Source: Pontibacter sp. SGAir0037
GTDB lineage: Bacteria; Bacteroidota; Bacteroidia; Cytophagales; Hymenobacteraceae
Direction of reading: 5' to 3'
Assembly (NCBI RefSeq): GCF_005491705.1
Contig: NZ_CP028092.1
Span: 1,116,001-1,180,000, forward strand
Length of the DNA stretch: 64,000 bases
The position numbers were made by a program, and so were the translations under genes. A model generated the notes under the pieces. The model worked only from the letters and a program-made list of their open reading frames with translations, was not told the DNA's origin and did no database searches. Shown here piece after piece: positions 34,673-43,973 of the stretch (the stretch's first letter is position 1; every line of letters starts with the position of its first letter).

Positions 34673-34951
34673 TCAAGCATCATTGATACCAAATTTGAAT
34701 AATCTTTTCGCAATTTGATCATCTGTGGGATTTTTTCTCAAACTCTGAACCCAATCCTCAACAAACTCTTTTGCTAAAAAAACTTCGATCAGGTAAGAAT
34801 AACTTTTCCCATCCACAACTTTAACCCCATTATCATCATCTTCTGCATATGCCAGAATAATATCTGACTCGTACTTTTTCATGTCCGCATGATAAATTAC
34901 TAATTCATCATCAATAGCTTCTAGCTCTTTTATCAATTCAACTAACTTCAT
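34673..34951 (-). CDS. Hypothetical 92-aa protein
   Basis: Small acidic protein (MKLVELIKELEAIDDELVIY...) with no signal peptide and an AT-rich codon use unlike coaD and DUF3822 on either side. I do not recognise the family; the size and an acidic, helix/strand composition resemble small immunity-type proteins but this is only resemblance. It occupies the place where I would expect rsmD between coaD and DUF3822 in related genomes. Confidence 0.65.
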   Translation of the reverse strand: MKLVELIKELEAIDDELVIYHADMKKYESDIILAYAEDDDNGVKVVDGKSYSYLIEVFLAKEFVEDWVQSLRKNPTDDQIAKRLFKFGINDA

Positions 34952-35070
34952 CTTCGTTTAACTGCTATTGTTATAAATTTTGAGTGGCTGTTAAAGTTAT
35001 AGGCGTGATTCGTATTGTACATTTGGAGAATAAAAATTTAAAAAATCTCCTAATCTTCAAATCTTCATTT

Positions 35071-35958
35071 TCACTCACAAAAATGCAGGGTATATATCTC
35101 AAAGTAGCGGTGTTCGAACAGGTCGTCGAATTTATAGCTATAAGCTACGTCTATAGGCTTTTTGCCCAGGTGCACGTGGCGGATATATTTAGTAAGAATG
35201 CTGAATAAACCGGAATCGTGGGTGATGTCTCCCCAAACTGTAATGGTTTCCTGCTCTGGATTCATTTTTTGTTCCTGCATTACAAAAATCACATAGTAGA
35301 TAAAATCCTCTGCACTCATGTAAGGGAAAATATTGCAGAACTGCAGCCCGGTTTCACTCACAACCAATATAGTCAGGTAATTTTCTTCTACAAAAACATA
35401 CACATTACGGCCCGTCTTTCGGCCTGTCTGGTGCAAAGCTCCTTTCATCAGGGCGCTTGTCTGGTGCACATGTTGTATCGGCCGCTCCGAAAATAAACTG
35501 GCTGCCATTCTGTAGATTACACCTTCCATGGCAAAAATATTCACGGCTTCCATATCGCTGTGGCGGTACGAAAGCACAATGTCCTGCTGCAGGTTCAGGT
35601 CGCTGTGCAGGCGCAGGTAGTCTTCCTTGTGTGCAGGATCATATAGCGTTACCGGCACCAGTGTAAAGAACTTATTGCTTACCGAAACCCGCACATGAAG
35701 CCAGCGCTGCTCTTTTAGAAGCGGATTGGTTTCGGCAATCAGGCTCAATTGCTCTGCTACCTGCAGAGGCGAAAAAACCGTCATCAGTTCGTAATCTTCC
35801 AACACCACAAACTTATTTCGTTCTGTATCGGCCACTCCGATGCGAATAGTCTTCGGGCTGATTTTGATGTACAGATTACACTTAGTCGCTTCAGACAGCG
35901 TAAATGCTTCGTCGTGGATTTTATGGGCAAGCCGGAAATGAGTGCTCGAGTTGTTCAA
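35071..35958 (-). CDS. DUF3822 family protein
   Basis: 295 residues, no signal. The sequence fits DUF3822, an actin-like-fold family confined to Bacteroidota that is usually encoded by coaD/rsmD. Visible features are CNLYIKISPKTIRIGVAD at the start (a nucleotide-type beta turn), NVYVFVEENYLTILVV and ITVWGDIT in the second half. The function is unknown. It is followed at 34951 by an unrelated small gene after 119 bp. Confidence 0.85.
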   Translation of the reverse strand: MNNSSTHFRLAHKIHDEAFTLSEATKCNLYIKISPKTIRIGVADTERNKFVVLEDYELMTVFSPLQVAEQLSLIAETNPLLKEQRWLHVRVSVSNKFFTLVPVTLYDPAHKEDYLRLHSDLNLQQDIVLSYRHSDMEAVNIFAMEGVIYRMAASLFSERPIQHVHQTSALMKGALHQTGRKTGRNVYVFVEENYLTILVVSETGLQFCNIFPYMSAEDFIYYVIFVMQEQKMNPEQETITVWGDITHDSGLFSILTKYIRHVHLGKKPIDVAYSYKFDDLFEHRYFEIYTLHFCE

Positions 35959-36023
35959 TGGTTATTGGCTTCGTTGTGCAATGCAAGTATAAAGAAAATA
36001 TAGCAATTGGCGGCAAAAGCAGT

Positions 36024-36509
36024 TTACCGGGCAAACTGGTGTGTCATACCAAAGAGATCATCCAGGTTAATCAAGTAGTGCAGAATTTTGTGTTTGTCCG
36101 GTTGCGGAATCTTTCTGATCTCAGACATCGGCAAAAAAGCTACTTCTTCAATAAGTTGTTGATCGGCAGGAGATTCAGGGTCATAACCAGTAGCAGCTTG
36201 TCCGCCAAGTATCTGTACCTCAAAAAATAGCTCTATAGCGTGAAGTGGAGGCTGGAGAAACTCGTTCAGAAAAAGAAACCGCTTTACAGCCACCTGCAGG
36301 CCTGTTTCTTCAAAAAATTCTCTTTGGAGGCAGGCTTCAACCGTTTCTCCAAACTGCAGGCCTCCTCCAGGAGGGGCCCAGAAACAGTTGTTGGCTATGG
36401 TCGCCTGATGCCTTACCAGGAGCAGCTTATCATCTTGAATGCAAATGCCGGAAACGCGCAGGCGAACTTTGTCTGCATAAGCAGCGGCATTCGGGTTAAG
36501 TATCGTCAT
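36024..36509 (-). CDS. Nudix hydrolase
   Basis: 161 residues. Canonical Nudix box GGGLQFGETVEACLQREFFEETGL. The N-terminus RLRVSGICIQDDKLLLVRH and WAPPGGG are typical of ADP-ribose or NTP pyrophosphohydrolases; substrate not identifiable. It is divergent from the thioesterase gene with a 37-bp gap. Confidence 0.88.
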   Translation of the reverse strand: MTILNPNAAAYADKVRLRVSGICIQDDKLLLVRHQATIANNCFWAPPGGGLQFGETVEACLQREFFEETGLQVAVKRFLFLNEFLQPPLHAIELFFEVQILGGQAATGYDPESPADQQLIEEVAFLPMSEIRKIPQPDKHKILHYLINLDDLFGMTHQFAR

Positions 36510-36546
36510 TTTTGGTAACGTGTAGTATTGGTGGTAAATTTACAAA

Positions 36547-37002
36547 ATGATTAGAACGTATAATTCCGATTTTGAGCGAGATGTTCGTGAGAAATTAGAG
36601 CGGCAGGAATTTATGAAGCTGATGGGCTTTGATGTAACGAGCATTAAGGAAGGCCGCGTGGAAGGAGAACTGGTGCTGAGGCAACAGCACCGGCAGCACA
36701 AAGGTTTTACACACGGTGGCGTTATAGCCACACTGGCCGATATAGTAGCAGGATTTGCAGCAGTTACGCTGGTAGCAAAAGACCAGCATGTAGTAACGGC
36801 AGAACTTAAAGTATCTTACTTCCATCCCGGAGTCGGCGATAAGCTTATTGCCAAAGGCTATGTGATCAAACAAGGCCGCATGCTCAACTTCTGCGAATCA
36901 GAAGTATACGCCATCAAAGGAGAAGAGGCCCCCCTGCTCATTGCCAAAGCCTCTGCCACCATGGCTACCATTTCAGCACAGCCAAAAGAAAATTTTAAAT
37001 GA
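36547..37002 (+). CDS. PaaI-type hotdog thioesterase
   Basis: 151 residues. The hotdog-fold core HGGVIATLADIVAGFAA matches PaaI-family acyl-CoA thioesterases (HGG and the helix-borne Asp), with ELKVSYFHPGVGD for the second strand. It hydrolyses a CoA thioester in the cytoplasm. Single gene, 103 bp before the helicase gene. Confidence 0.88.
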   Translation: MIRTYNSDFERDVREKLERQEFMKLMGFDVTSIKEGRVEGELVLRQQHRQHKGFTHGGVIATLADIVAGFAAVTLVAKDQHVVTAELKVSYFHPGVGDKLIAKGYVIKQGRMLNFCESEVYAIKGEEAPLLIAKASATMATISAQPKENFK

Positions 37003-37105
37003 TCAGGTAAAAATCAGGAATAGGATAAACAAGATTGCGTAAATATTGTAACCTCTCTGATTGCCTGACTCTCTTTCTTTATAGATTTTAACTCCCAAAC
37101 TCCCC

Positions 37106-38512
37106 ATGCGTCCTGTAGAAGCACTTAGAAACAGTTTTCCTTTCGAACCTACCGAGGATCAGGCGAAGCTTTTTGCAAAGCTGGATGAGTTTATTGTAAC
37201 TAAAGAGGTAGAGAAAGCTGTGTTTTTGCTCAAGGGCTATGCCGGTACAGGTAAGACAACGGTGGTTACCTCGCTGGTAAAGATTCTGAACAAGTTCGGG
37301 TATAAGTACGTGCTGCTGGCTCCAACAGGAAGGGCGGCAAAAGTAATGTCATCTTATAGCGGCAAAGTAGCTTTCACTATTCATAAAAAAATTTACCGCC
37401 AGACGGCAAACCCTTATTCCGAAGGACTGGCCTTTACCCGGCAGCCAAACAAGGCAGAAAGTACTGTTTACATTGTAGATGAGTCTTCTATGATATCAGA
37501 TGAAGCTGGTTTCGGTGAAAATGGTTTGCTGCGGGATTTAATGAGCTATGTGTTTGAGAAAAAGACAAACAAGCTACTGCTAATCGGCGACACGGCCCAG
37601 TTACCACCCGTAAACCAAAGCCTGAGCTTATCTTTGGATGCAGGTTATCTGAAGCACAACTTCCGGTGCCATGTGCAGGAAATTGAAATGAAGCAGGTGA
37701 TGCGCCAGGCAGAGCAATCGGGTATTCTGATGAATGCCACGAACCTGCGTAATCAGCTGAAAAACGACAAACCGGAGATAAAGCTGCATACCAAAGGCTG
37801 GCGCGACATCTATAAAATGACGGGCGAGAAGCTGGAAGATGGTTTGCGCTACGCCTACGATAAATTCGGAATAGAAAATTCCATTGTTATCTGCAGATCA
37901 AACAAAACTGCTAATCTGTATAACCAGCATATCCGCAGGCAGATTTTTTTTGCGGAAGATGAGATAGGAGTAGGGGATTACCTGATGATTGTGCGCAATA
38001 ACTATTTCTGGCTACCCAAAGATTCAGAGATCGGTTTTATGGCAAACGGTGACTTTGTGGAGATTACCAAGATTATCCGGTACGAAGACATGTACGGGTT
38101 CCGATTTGCCGATATTAGAATCCGGTTTGTAGATTACCCGGATGCAGAAGAGCAGGAGGTGAAGATTATGCTGGATACTTTATATTCTGATGCTCCGGCT
38201 TTGCCTGCCGATCAGAACAAAAAGCTGTACGAAGAAGTATTGCGGGACTATGCCGATATAAAGACCAAGCGCGAACGCAGTAAAGAACTGAAAAAGAACC
38301 CTTACCTGAACGCGCTGCAGGTAAAGTTCGCCTATGCTCTTACCTGCCATAAAGCACAGGGTGGCCAGTGGAAGGCTGTGTTTGTAGATCAGGGATACCT
38401 GAAAGAGGAGATGGTAAACGAGGAGTTTGCCCGCTGGCTGTATACAGCCCTTACCCGCTCTTCTGAGGAGCTGTTCCTGCTGAACTTTAATGCGCAATTT
38501 TTAGTTGGCTAA
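37106..38512 (+). CDS. RecD-like superfamily 1 helicase
   Basis: 468 residues. SF1B helicase motifs are in order: LLKGYAGTGKTTVV (I), APTGRAAKVM (Ia), VDESSMIS (II), LIGDTAQLPPV (III) and ALTCHKAQGGQWKAVFVD (V/VI region). It lacks the N-terminal domain of RecD2, so it is the compact form common in Bacteroidota. Probably 5'-3' DNA unwinding in repair. Not linked to recB/recC. Confidence 0.88.
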   Translation: MRPVEALRNSFPFEPTEDQAKLFAKLDEFIVTKEVEKAVFLLKGYAGTGKTTVVTSLVKILNKFGYKYVLLAPTGRAAKVMSSYSGKVAFTIHKKIYRQTANPYSEGLAFTRQPNKAESTVYIVDESSMISDEAGFGENGLLRDLMSYVFEKKTNKLLLIGDTAQLPPVNQSLSLSLDAGYLKHNFRCHVQEIEMKQVMRQAEQSGILMNATNLRNQLKNDKPEIKLHTKGWRDIYKMTGEKLEDGLRYAYDKFGIENSIVICRSNKTANLYNQHIRRQIFFAEDEIGVGDYLMIVRNNYFWLPKDSEIGFMANGDFVEITKIIRYEDMYGFRFADIRIRFVDYPDAEEQEVKIMLDTLYSDAPALPADQNKKLYEEVLRDYADIKTKRERSKELKKNPYLNALQVKFAYALTCHKAQGGQWKAVFVDQGYLKEEMVNEEFARWLYTALTRSSEELFLLNFNAQFLVG

Positions 38513-38594
38513 CAAACTATTTTAGTATCTTGTAACGTTTATAAACTAATTACTCTTTAAAAGCGTAACCAAAGCAAATAACACATCATACAGC

Positions 38595-39050
38595 ATGAAA
38601 AAGATTCTTCTTTCCTTTGCATTTGCATCATTGGTAGCTGGAGGCGCTGTAGCCCAACAGCAGCCTAAAACACAGGCTACCGCACCTCAGGCTCAGGCTA
38701 AAGCCGGAGCTGCAATTACTTTCGAAGCAACAGAGCATAACTTTGGCGATATTACCCAGGGGGATGTGGTGGAGCATACGTTCACCTTTAAAAATACCGG
38801 TAACCAGCCACTTGTAATCGAGCGTGTGGATGTAACCTGCGGCTGTACTACGCCAGCATGGACTAAAGAGCCGGTGCTGCCAGGTAAAACAGGAACTGTC
38901 ACAGCTAAATTTAACAGTGCCGGTAAACTTGGCCAGCAGAAGAAAGCCATTACAGTGCATTCCAATGCGGCAGACGGTGCTGCATATGTTTACATAGTAA
39001 CTAATATCAAAGAAAAAGGAGCTGCTGCCAGCGCTAAGGCAAATCAATAA
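38595..39050 (+). CDS. Exported single-domain DUF1573 protein
   Basis: 151 residues. Signal peptide ends near GAVAQQ, followed by a Gln/Ala-rich linker, then one DUF1573 domain (FEATEHNFGDITQGD, CGCTTPAWTKEPVLPG). It shares its Cys loop with the two-domain protein at 8817-9599. Role unknown. A perfect terminator follows. Confidence 0.87.
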   Translation: MKKILLSFAFASLVAGGAVAQQQPKTQATAPQAQAKAGAAITFEATEHNFGDITQGDVVEHTFTFKNTGNQPLVIERVDVTCGCTTPAWTKEPVLPGKTGTVTAKFNSAGKLGQQKKAITVHSNAADGAAYVYIVTNIKEKGAAASAKANQ

Positions 39051-39074
39051 GCGGCATCTTTATATCATAACATC

Positions 39075-39114
39075 AATAAGAAAGCCCCTGAACTTGTTCA
39101 GGGGCTTTCTTATT
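39075..39114. terminator. Bidirectional intrinsic terminator
   Basis: A perfect 18-bp stem (AATAAGAAAGCCCCTGAA and complement) with a CTTG loop. Closes the DUF1573 and DUF423 genes, which converge. Confidence 0.93.
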
Positions 39115-39131
39115 CAGGGCCTTAGCTAAAC

Positions 39132-39509
39132 TTAAAGTGCTTTCAGAATGGCATAGAATAAAGCGCCCCAGCCAATAATCATAAATGTGCCGCCAATAGG
39201 AGTAATAGCTCCAAGCCAGGTAATGCCGGTAAGGCAAAGGGTATAAAGCGAACCTGAAAAAATAAGTATACCCAGAAAGAAGCACCAGGCAGCCACCTGT
39301 AAGGCAGGTTGCTCTATTCGGAACAGCAGTAGCCCTACCGCCAGCAAGGCCAACGTATGGTACATCTGGTATTTTACAGCTGTTTCAAAAGTATCCAGCC
39401 GTCCTGTTTTCTCCAATAAGCCTCGCAGGGCATGGGCACCAAAAGCACCAATCATTACAGATAAAGCACCAAAAGCACTGGCAATAAGAAGTATGGCTTT
39501 TTGAGTCAT
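39132..39509 (-). CDS. DUF423 small membrane protein
   Basis: 125 residues from the ATG at 39509; an upstream frame to 39551 adds an unlikely N-terminus. Four hydrophobic spans with the family start GAFGAHAL near residue 25 and the GSLYTLCLTG segment. DUF423 proteins are inner-membrane proteins without assigned function. Confidence 0.9.
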   Translation of the reverse strand: MTQKAILLIASAFGALSVMIGAFGAHALRGLLEKTGRLDTFETAVKYQMYHTLALLAVGLLLFRIEQPALQVAAWCFFLGILIFSGSLYTLCLTGITWLGAITPIGGTFMIIGWGALFYAILKAL

Positions 39510-39584
39510 GGGTGTATATGAAATACTGTTTCTGTTTGCACAAAGGTACAACAGCCGGAACTAAATCGGGCAACAAACCATAAT

Positions 39585-40493
39585 TTATAGTTGCTGAAAC
39601 AGGTTAGGATAATCTGTAATAATGCCGTCTGCACCCATTTGCTTTAGCCTCTTTATCTCATCAACCTTGTTAACGGTCCAGGGGATAACCTTGATGCCCT
39701 GCTGGTGACAAGCCCGGAGCAATTCCGGTGTAACTAATTTATAGTAGGGACTATAGATTTCAGGTGTAAAGCCAAGCACCTGAAGGTTTTCTTCCAGGCT
39801 CTTCTGATTTTCAACCAGCAGGGAAGTTCTCACGTGCGGGTATTGCTGGTGCAGCACCTGCAGCGTACGCACATCAAAAGACTGTATAATTACCCAAGGC
39901 GTAATTTGCTTTTCCTCTATCACCTCCATCAGCAGGCGCACGAATTCTTCGGGGGCAGGATGCAACAAATTATCGGAAGCAGGTTTGGATTTGGTTTCGA
40001 TGTTGTAAAACACCTGGGGCAGCTTATGGGTTGCAAGGTATTGCTGCACGCTATCTATAACTGCTGCCAGAGTAGGTTTATAAGACTTTACCCTTTGCTG
40101 CTCCGGAAACTTAGTGTAAAATTTTGTGCCGATGTCGAACGTCTGTATCTCATCCAGGTTCATCTGGTAGAGGGCGTACCGGTGCTTATCAGCGGGCGGA
40201 ATCTCCTGTCCATTTGGCAGCAGCACATAATCCGGGTTCATGTGAGGGTCGTGAGACAGCACCACCTGTTTGTCTTTGGTGATCTGTGTATCCATTTCCA
40301 GCGTGGTGACACCTAAATCTAATGCCCTAAGCATAGCAGGAACCGTGTTTTCAGGCATCAGGCCTCTTGCCCCTCTATGCCCTTCGGTATCAAAATCAGG
40401 AAGTGGTGCGGATTGCTGTGTTGGTGCCATCTTAGATGTACAGGCCGATAAAGTAATGCTTGCAAACAGGATCAGGTGTAGTATACGTCGCAT
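39585..40493 (-). CDS. Glycerophosphodiester phosphodiesterase lipoprotein
   Basis: 302 residues from the ATG at 40493; the longer upstream frame lacks a signal. Lipobox LSAC then a GDPD domain: GHRGARGLMPENT, LEMDTQITKDKQVVLSHDP (metal and general base) and WTVNKVDEI near the end. It would release glycerol 3-phosphate from phospholipid headgroups in the periplasm. Confidence 0.92.
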   Translation of the reverse strand: MRRILHLILFASITLSACTSKMAPTQQSAPLPDFDTEGHRGARGLMPENTVPAMLRALDLGVTTLEMDTQITKDKQVVLSHDPHMNPDYVLLPNGQEIPPADKHRYALYQMNLDEIQTFDIGTKFYTKFPEQQRVKSYKPTLAAVIDSVQQYLATHKLPQVFYNIETKSKPASDNLLHPAPEEFVRLLMEVIEEKQITPWVIIQSFDVRTLQVLHQQYPHVRTSLLVENQKSLEENLQVLGFTPEIYSPYYKLVTPELLRACHQQGIKVIPWTVNKVDEIKRLKQMGADGIITDYPNLFQQL

Positions 40494-40656
40494 GAAAAAG
40501 GTTTGTCTTTTAGGAAAACAAAAATCTATCAATTCGATTGAAAAGGAAACCTGCCCACAGAGGTTTAACAATTTGGTAATAGCAGTAGCGGCCATTACAA
40601 AGCTTTACCAATGGCCAAACAGCTGCTAAAAATAAAGCGTAATCGCTTCAAACGCC

Positions 40657-40695
40657 GAAGTCCTTTCCTGGGCCTTCAGCCAAAGAAAGGACTTC
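40657..40695 (-). terminator. Terminator-like hairpin
   Basis: GAAGTCCTTTC (40657-40667) and GAAAGGACTTC (40685-40695), 17-nt loop. It is 23 bp past the stop of the DUF2750 gene. No T-run follows. Confidence 0.5.
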
Positions 40696-40717
40696 AGATA
40701 ATGAAATGTATGTATAG

Positions 40718-41173
40718 TTATTCTTCTCCTTCTCCCTCAAGCGCCTCGTTTACCTGCTCCTCGAACTCCTCCTGGCTATCATACTGCGTAAATTCCAGTG
40801 TCTTACCTTTTTCCTTTAGTTCTTCCAGTACATCCAATGCTACTTCCAAAGGCTCTTTTTCTGTTCCTACCAGGTTGGAGGTCCAGTTGGCGCCCAATAA
40901 TAAATTGTCGCCATACATGCCCACGCACCAGTTCTCTAAAAATTCTACCAAAGAAATAGATTCGGCTTTATAAGATGACCAGTCGTCTTCGGCACATGCT
41001 TCGGCACTTTTTTCCTGCGACCAAAACAGAATCACTTCCACATCTTCAAACTCATAGGAGCTGGAGGTGGCCCAGGTATCCTGGTGTGTGAGTCCCCAGA
41101 CTTTGTCGGTTGCAACAACATCTTTGATAAAGTCCTGGTATCTTTTTTCTACGTCTGGAGCGTTGTCTTTCAT
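40718..41173 (-). CDS. DUF2750 domain protein
   Basis: 151 residues, very acidic, no signal. DUF2750 features: RYQDFIKDVVATDKVWGLTHQDTWA, VILFWSQEKSAEAC and LVEFLENWCVGM. The C-terminus is Glu-rich. The function of the family is unknown. Downstream on the same strand as yggS with a 70-bp gap, so it may be co-transcribed with neighbours. Confidence 0.83.
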   Translation of the reverse strand: MKDNAPDVEKRYQDFIKDVVATDKVWGLTHQDTWATSSSYEFEDVEVILFWSQEKSAEACAEDDWSSYKAESISLVEFLENWCVGMYGDNLLLGANWTSNLVGTEKEPLEVALDVLEELKEKGKTLEFTQYDSQEEFEEQVNEALEGEGEE

Positions 41174-41253
41174 AATTTTGCTGTACAGGTTTAGTTTCCT
41201 ACAAACGAAGGTAATGATATTTTAGCATTAAGCTAAATTTTTGGAAGCTGCTG

Positions 41254-41940
41254 CTATTTGCTGTAGTTGCGCGAGCCGAAGATGCCGCTTCCTACCCGGA
41301 TCATCGTGCTGCCTTCTTCTATAGCCAATTGCCAGTCGGAGGTCATGCCCATAGAGATTTCCTGAAACTCGTCGTTGGCAAAAAAGTAGGTTTCTTTCAG
41401 CTGCTGAAAACACGCGCGCAGGTACCGGAACTCCTCTCGTAGCTTATCCTGGTTATCGGTATTGGTGGCAATGCCCATTACGCCTGTTATACGTGCATAT
41501 TTCATGTTGCGGTATTCTTCCGACTCCAGTAGCGCCACAGCATCTTCGTAGCTCATGCCATATTTGGTTGCTTCGTCGGCAATGGATATTTGCAGGAAAC
41601 AGTTAATTGGGATGGTTCGGTTAAGAGCCTCTGCTCGCTTATTTATCTCTACCAGAAGTTTCAGGCTGTCGACAGACTGAATGGTGTCTACAAAAGAAGC
41701 AATATACTTTACTTTGTTGGTTTGCAAATGCCCGATCAGGTGCCAGGCAATGTCATGCGGCAGTTTTTCCCGCTTGTCTACGAGCTCCTGAACCTTATTT
41801 TCGCCAAATAACCGATGGCCCGCATCATACGCCTCCTGTATCAGTTCTACCGGGTGTGTTTTAGAAACGGCTACCAGCCGGCAGGGAGTATTTTTTAACT
41901 GTGCATCAAAGAATAAGATATTATCAGCAATCGTGGACAT
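41254..41940 (-). CDS. YggS/PROSC pyridoxal-phosphate homeostasis protein
   Basis: 228 residues. The start LVAVSKTHP carries the PLP Lys; FGENKVQEL, WHLIGHLQTNKVKY and GMSYEDAV are family landmarks, and SMGMTSDWQLAI and VRVGSGIFGSR form the phosphate-binding end. It controls free PLP levels rather than catalysing a reaction. Confidence 0.93.
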   Translation of the reverse strand: MSTIADNILFFDAQLKNTPCRLVAVSKTHPVELIQEAYDAGHRLFGENKVQELVDKREKLPHDIAWHLIGHLQTNKVKYIASFVDTIQSVDSLKLLVEINKRAEALNRTIPINCFLQISIADEATKYGMSYEDAVALLESEEYRNMKYARITGVMGIATNTDNQDKLREEFRYLRACFQQLKETYFFANDEFQEISMGMTSDWQLAIEEGSTMIRVGSGIFGSRNYSK

Positions 41941-42034
41941 GGTGCTTGTGGTTTATCAGGGATTTGAATTTAATTATATGTAATTATCAATGACATCCAT
42001 TTACATAAATCAGCTAAAAAAGTTCAGGCGCCGA

Positions 42035-43084
42035 TTAATCTTCCAGCACATTGGTAACAAAGGTGTTCTTCAGCAGCATCCAGATCAGGAAGAAAAGCAT
42101 GGCCCATTTCAGGTATACCTGGTAATAGTCTTTGGTATCTCTGAAGCGCTTTTCTATGATTTCAGTCTTTTCATACTTGTTGATGTTCCTGAAAATTTCT
42201 TCCAGAGCATCTTTTGTGTCAGCTCTGAAGAAAAGGCCTTCTGCTGTCTGGGCTATTTCCCGCAGACTGCTTTCATCCAGCTGGGTATCCACCACTAATG
42301 TGTTCCCTGCTTCATCCTTATAAGATGCTTGCCCGTCTTTGCCTATACCTATTGTGTATACTTTAATATCATGGCCATAAGCCAGGCGTGCGGCCATAAG
42401 TGGGTCAAGGCTTCCGGCTGTGTTTTCGCCGTCGCTGATCAGGATGGCTACTTTTGTTTTGGCATTCGAATCCCGCATACGGTTAATGGCTACAGCCAAA
42501 GCACTGCCTATAGCTGTACCATCGTTGGGGATCATACCGAATTCAATGGTTTTTATGTTTTCTTCCAGCAGCCTGTAGTCGGTGGTAAGAGGGGCCAGGG
42601 AGTAGGCGTCTCCGGCAAATACCACCAGCCCGATCCGGTCCTGCACACGCCCATTGATAAAGTTCTGCGCCACTTCCTTGGCCGCTTCCAGGCGGCTGGG
42701 CTTTATGTCTTCCAGCACCATAGAGCCCGATACATCCAATACCAGCACAATATCTATACCTTCCGAAGTTTGCTCTACCTGCTCGTTTATCTGTTGCGGG
42801 CGTGCCAGTGCCAGCAGCACCATAGAAATAAAGAGTATATACACCAGCGTAGGCAAATGCCTGAGCAAGCTTGTCCACTGCCAGCGCGCCTGCCGCTCAA
42901 ACATTGCCATGTCCAGCTTATTGCGGGAGTCGTAAATAAAAAGCCACCTGAGCAGGAAAAGCAACGGAATAGCAGGCAGCGCGTAGAGCACCAGCGGGTA
43001 CACCCAGTCGTAGGAGCGAAGGGTGCTGTAGGTAAACCACTCCAGGCTCAGCCAATCCCACATATTATCGCTTATTTTTAACAT
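42035..43084 (-). CDS. batA: BatA-type VWA membrane protein
   Basis: 349 residues. N-terminal membrane spans are followed by a VWA domain with the MIDAS motif DVSGSM, ILISDGENT and TIGIGKDG, and a C-terminal span LKWAMLFFLIWMLL. An internal ATG at codon 8 is a plausible start because the start overlaps the upstream gene by 20 bp. Bat (Bacteroides aerotolerance) proteins act at the inner membrane; partners are DUF58 and BatD-type proteins, two of which precede it here. moxR is not in the window. Confidence 0.9.
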   Translation of the reverse strand: MLKISDNMWDWLSLEWFTYSTLRSYDWVYPLVLYALPAIPLLFLLRWLFIYDSRNKLDMAMFERQARWQWTSLLRHLPTLVYILFISMVLLALARPQQINEQVEQTSEGIDIVLVLDVSGSMVLEDIKPSRLEAAKEVAQNFINGRVQDRIGLVVFAGDAYSLAPLTTDYRLLEENIKTIEFGMIPNDGTAIGSALAVAINRMRDSNAKTKVAILISDGENTAGSLDPLMAARLAYGHDIKVYTIGIGKDGQASYKDEAGNTLVVDTQLDESSLREIAQTAEGLFFRADTKDALEEIFRNINKYEKTEIIEKRFRDTKDYYQVYLKWAMLFFLIWMLLKNTFVTNVLED

Positions 43085-43973
43085 TTCTGATTAATTCCCG
43101 CTGTACTTTATACCTGTTTTTTGCGAAGCGCTTCAATTTGGTTTGTGCTCGTTTCGTTTCTGTATCTGCGGCTGTTAAAGCGTTGCCATAAATAGCTTTG
43201 TCGCACAGGCGCAGGGCATTGTTTACTTCTTCGTCATCGTTGTAGTAGGTAACAATTTCTTTGGTAGTGAAGGAGTTAATGGCACTGCGTTCCAACCGGG
43301 TAAGGTAGTTTTTCCAGAGCGAAACAGCTTTTTCCACGCTTTGGGTAGAACCGGATTTCACAAAGCGGTCAACGTGAGCATTATAACGCGATGCAAAGTA
43401 CAGGTAATCTTTACGCAGGCGGTAAAGTTTATAGTTGGTTTGAATCACCTTTCCGAAGATGAGCCAGATAAGGCTGAAAAACACCACTACCGCTACGATC
43501 CATACCAAAAGCCTGGGCCAGTCGAAACGCTCCGGCACCAGCATCAGGTTTGTTTCAGATTTCAGAACCAGTGGCTCCTGCACCTGCAACACCTGTTGCT
43601 CCAGAACCACAGCCTTCGTTTCTGTAAACACCTGTATAGTGTCTTCGTTTTGCAGCACAAAAACAGGCAGGTGCAGCTGCTGAACTGGCGCTGTTTCGAA
43701 AGTGCGCAGTACATACACCACACTGTCTGTGCTGATACCTGCCCTGGTTATGGTCGGTGTAAATTTCTTTTGCACCAGTTCGAAGGGGGCAAAATTATAA
43801 CTGGAGTCCGGCAGTATGGCTTCCTGTAGCGGCGGATGGCGGTATACCAGTGCGTATTCAAATAACTCACCCAGCTTTACGGTATCTTTGTTAAAGCTAC
43901 CCAGAGGTTTCATTATCTGCTGCCCCCAGGCAAGGGAAGGTAATAAGCTCAGAATAAATAATAACTTACGCAC
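43065..43973 (-). CDS. BatD-like exported protein of the Bat operon
   Basis: 302 residues with an N-terminal signal (AWGQQ) and one membrane span at about 170-190, giving a periplasmic beta-rich part and a cytoplasmic Lys/Arg-rich tail. It overlaps the start of batA by 20 bp and the end of the DUF58 gene by 8 bp. It has the topology and position of a BatD-like or accessory protein but is too diverged for me to name firmly. Confidence 0.75.
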   Translation of the reverse strand: MRKLLFILSLLPSLAWGQQIMKPLGSFNKDTVKLGELFEYALVYRHPPLQEAILPDSSYNFAPFELVQKKFTPTITRAGISTDSVVYVLRTFETAPVQQLHLPVFVLQNEDTIQVFTETKAVVLEQQVLQVQEPLVLKSETNLMLVPERFDWPRLLVWIVAVVVFFSLIWLIFGKVIQTNYKLYRLRKDYLYFASRYNAHVDRFVKSGSTQSVEKAVSLWKNYLTRLERSAINSFTTKEIVTYYNDDEEVNNALRLCDKAIYGNALTAADTETKRAQTKLKRFAKNRYKVQRELIRNVKNKR

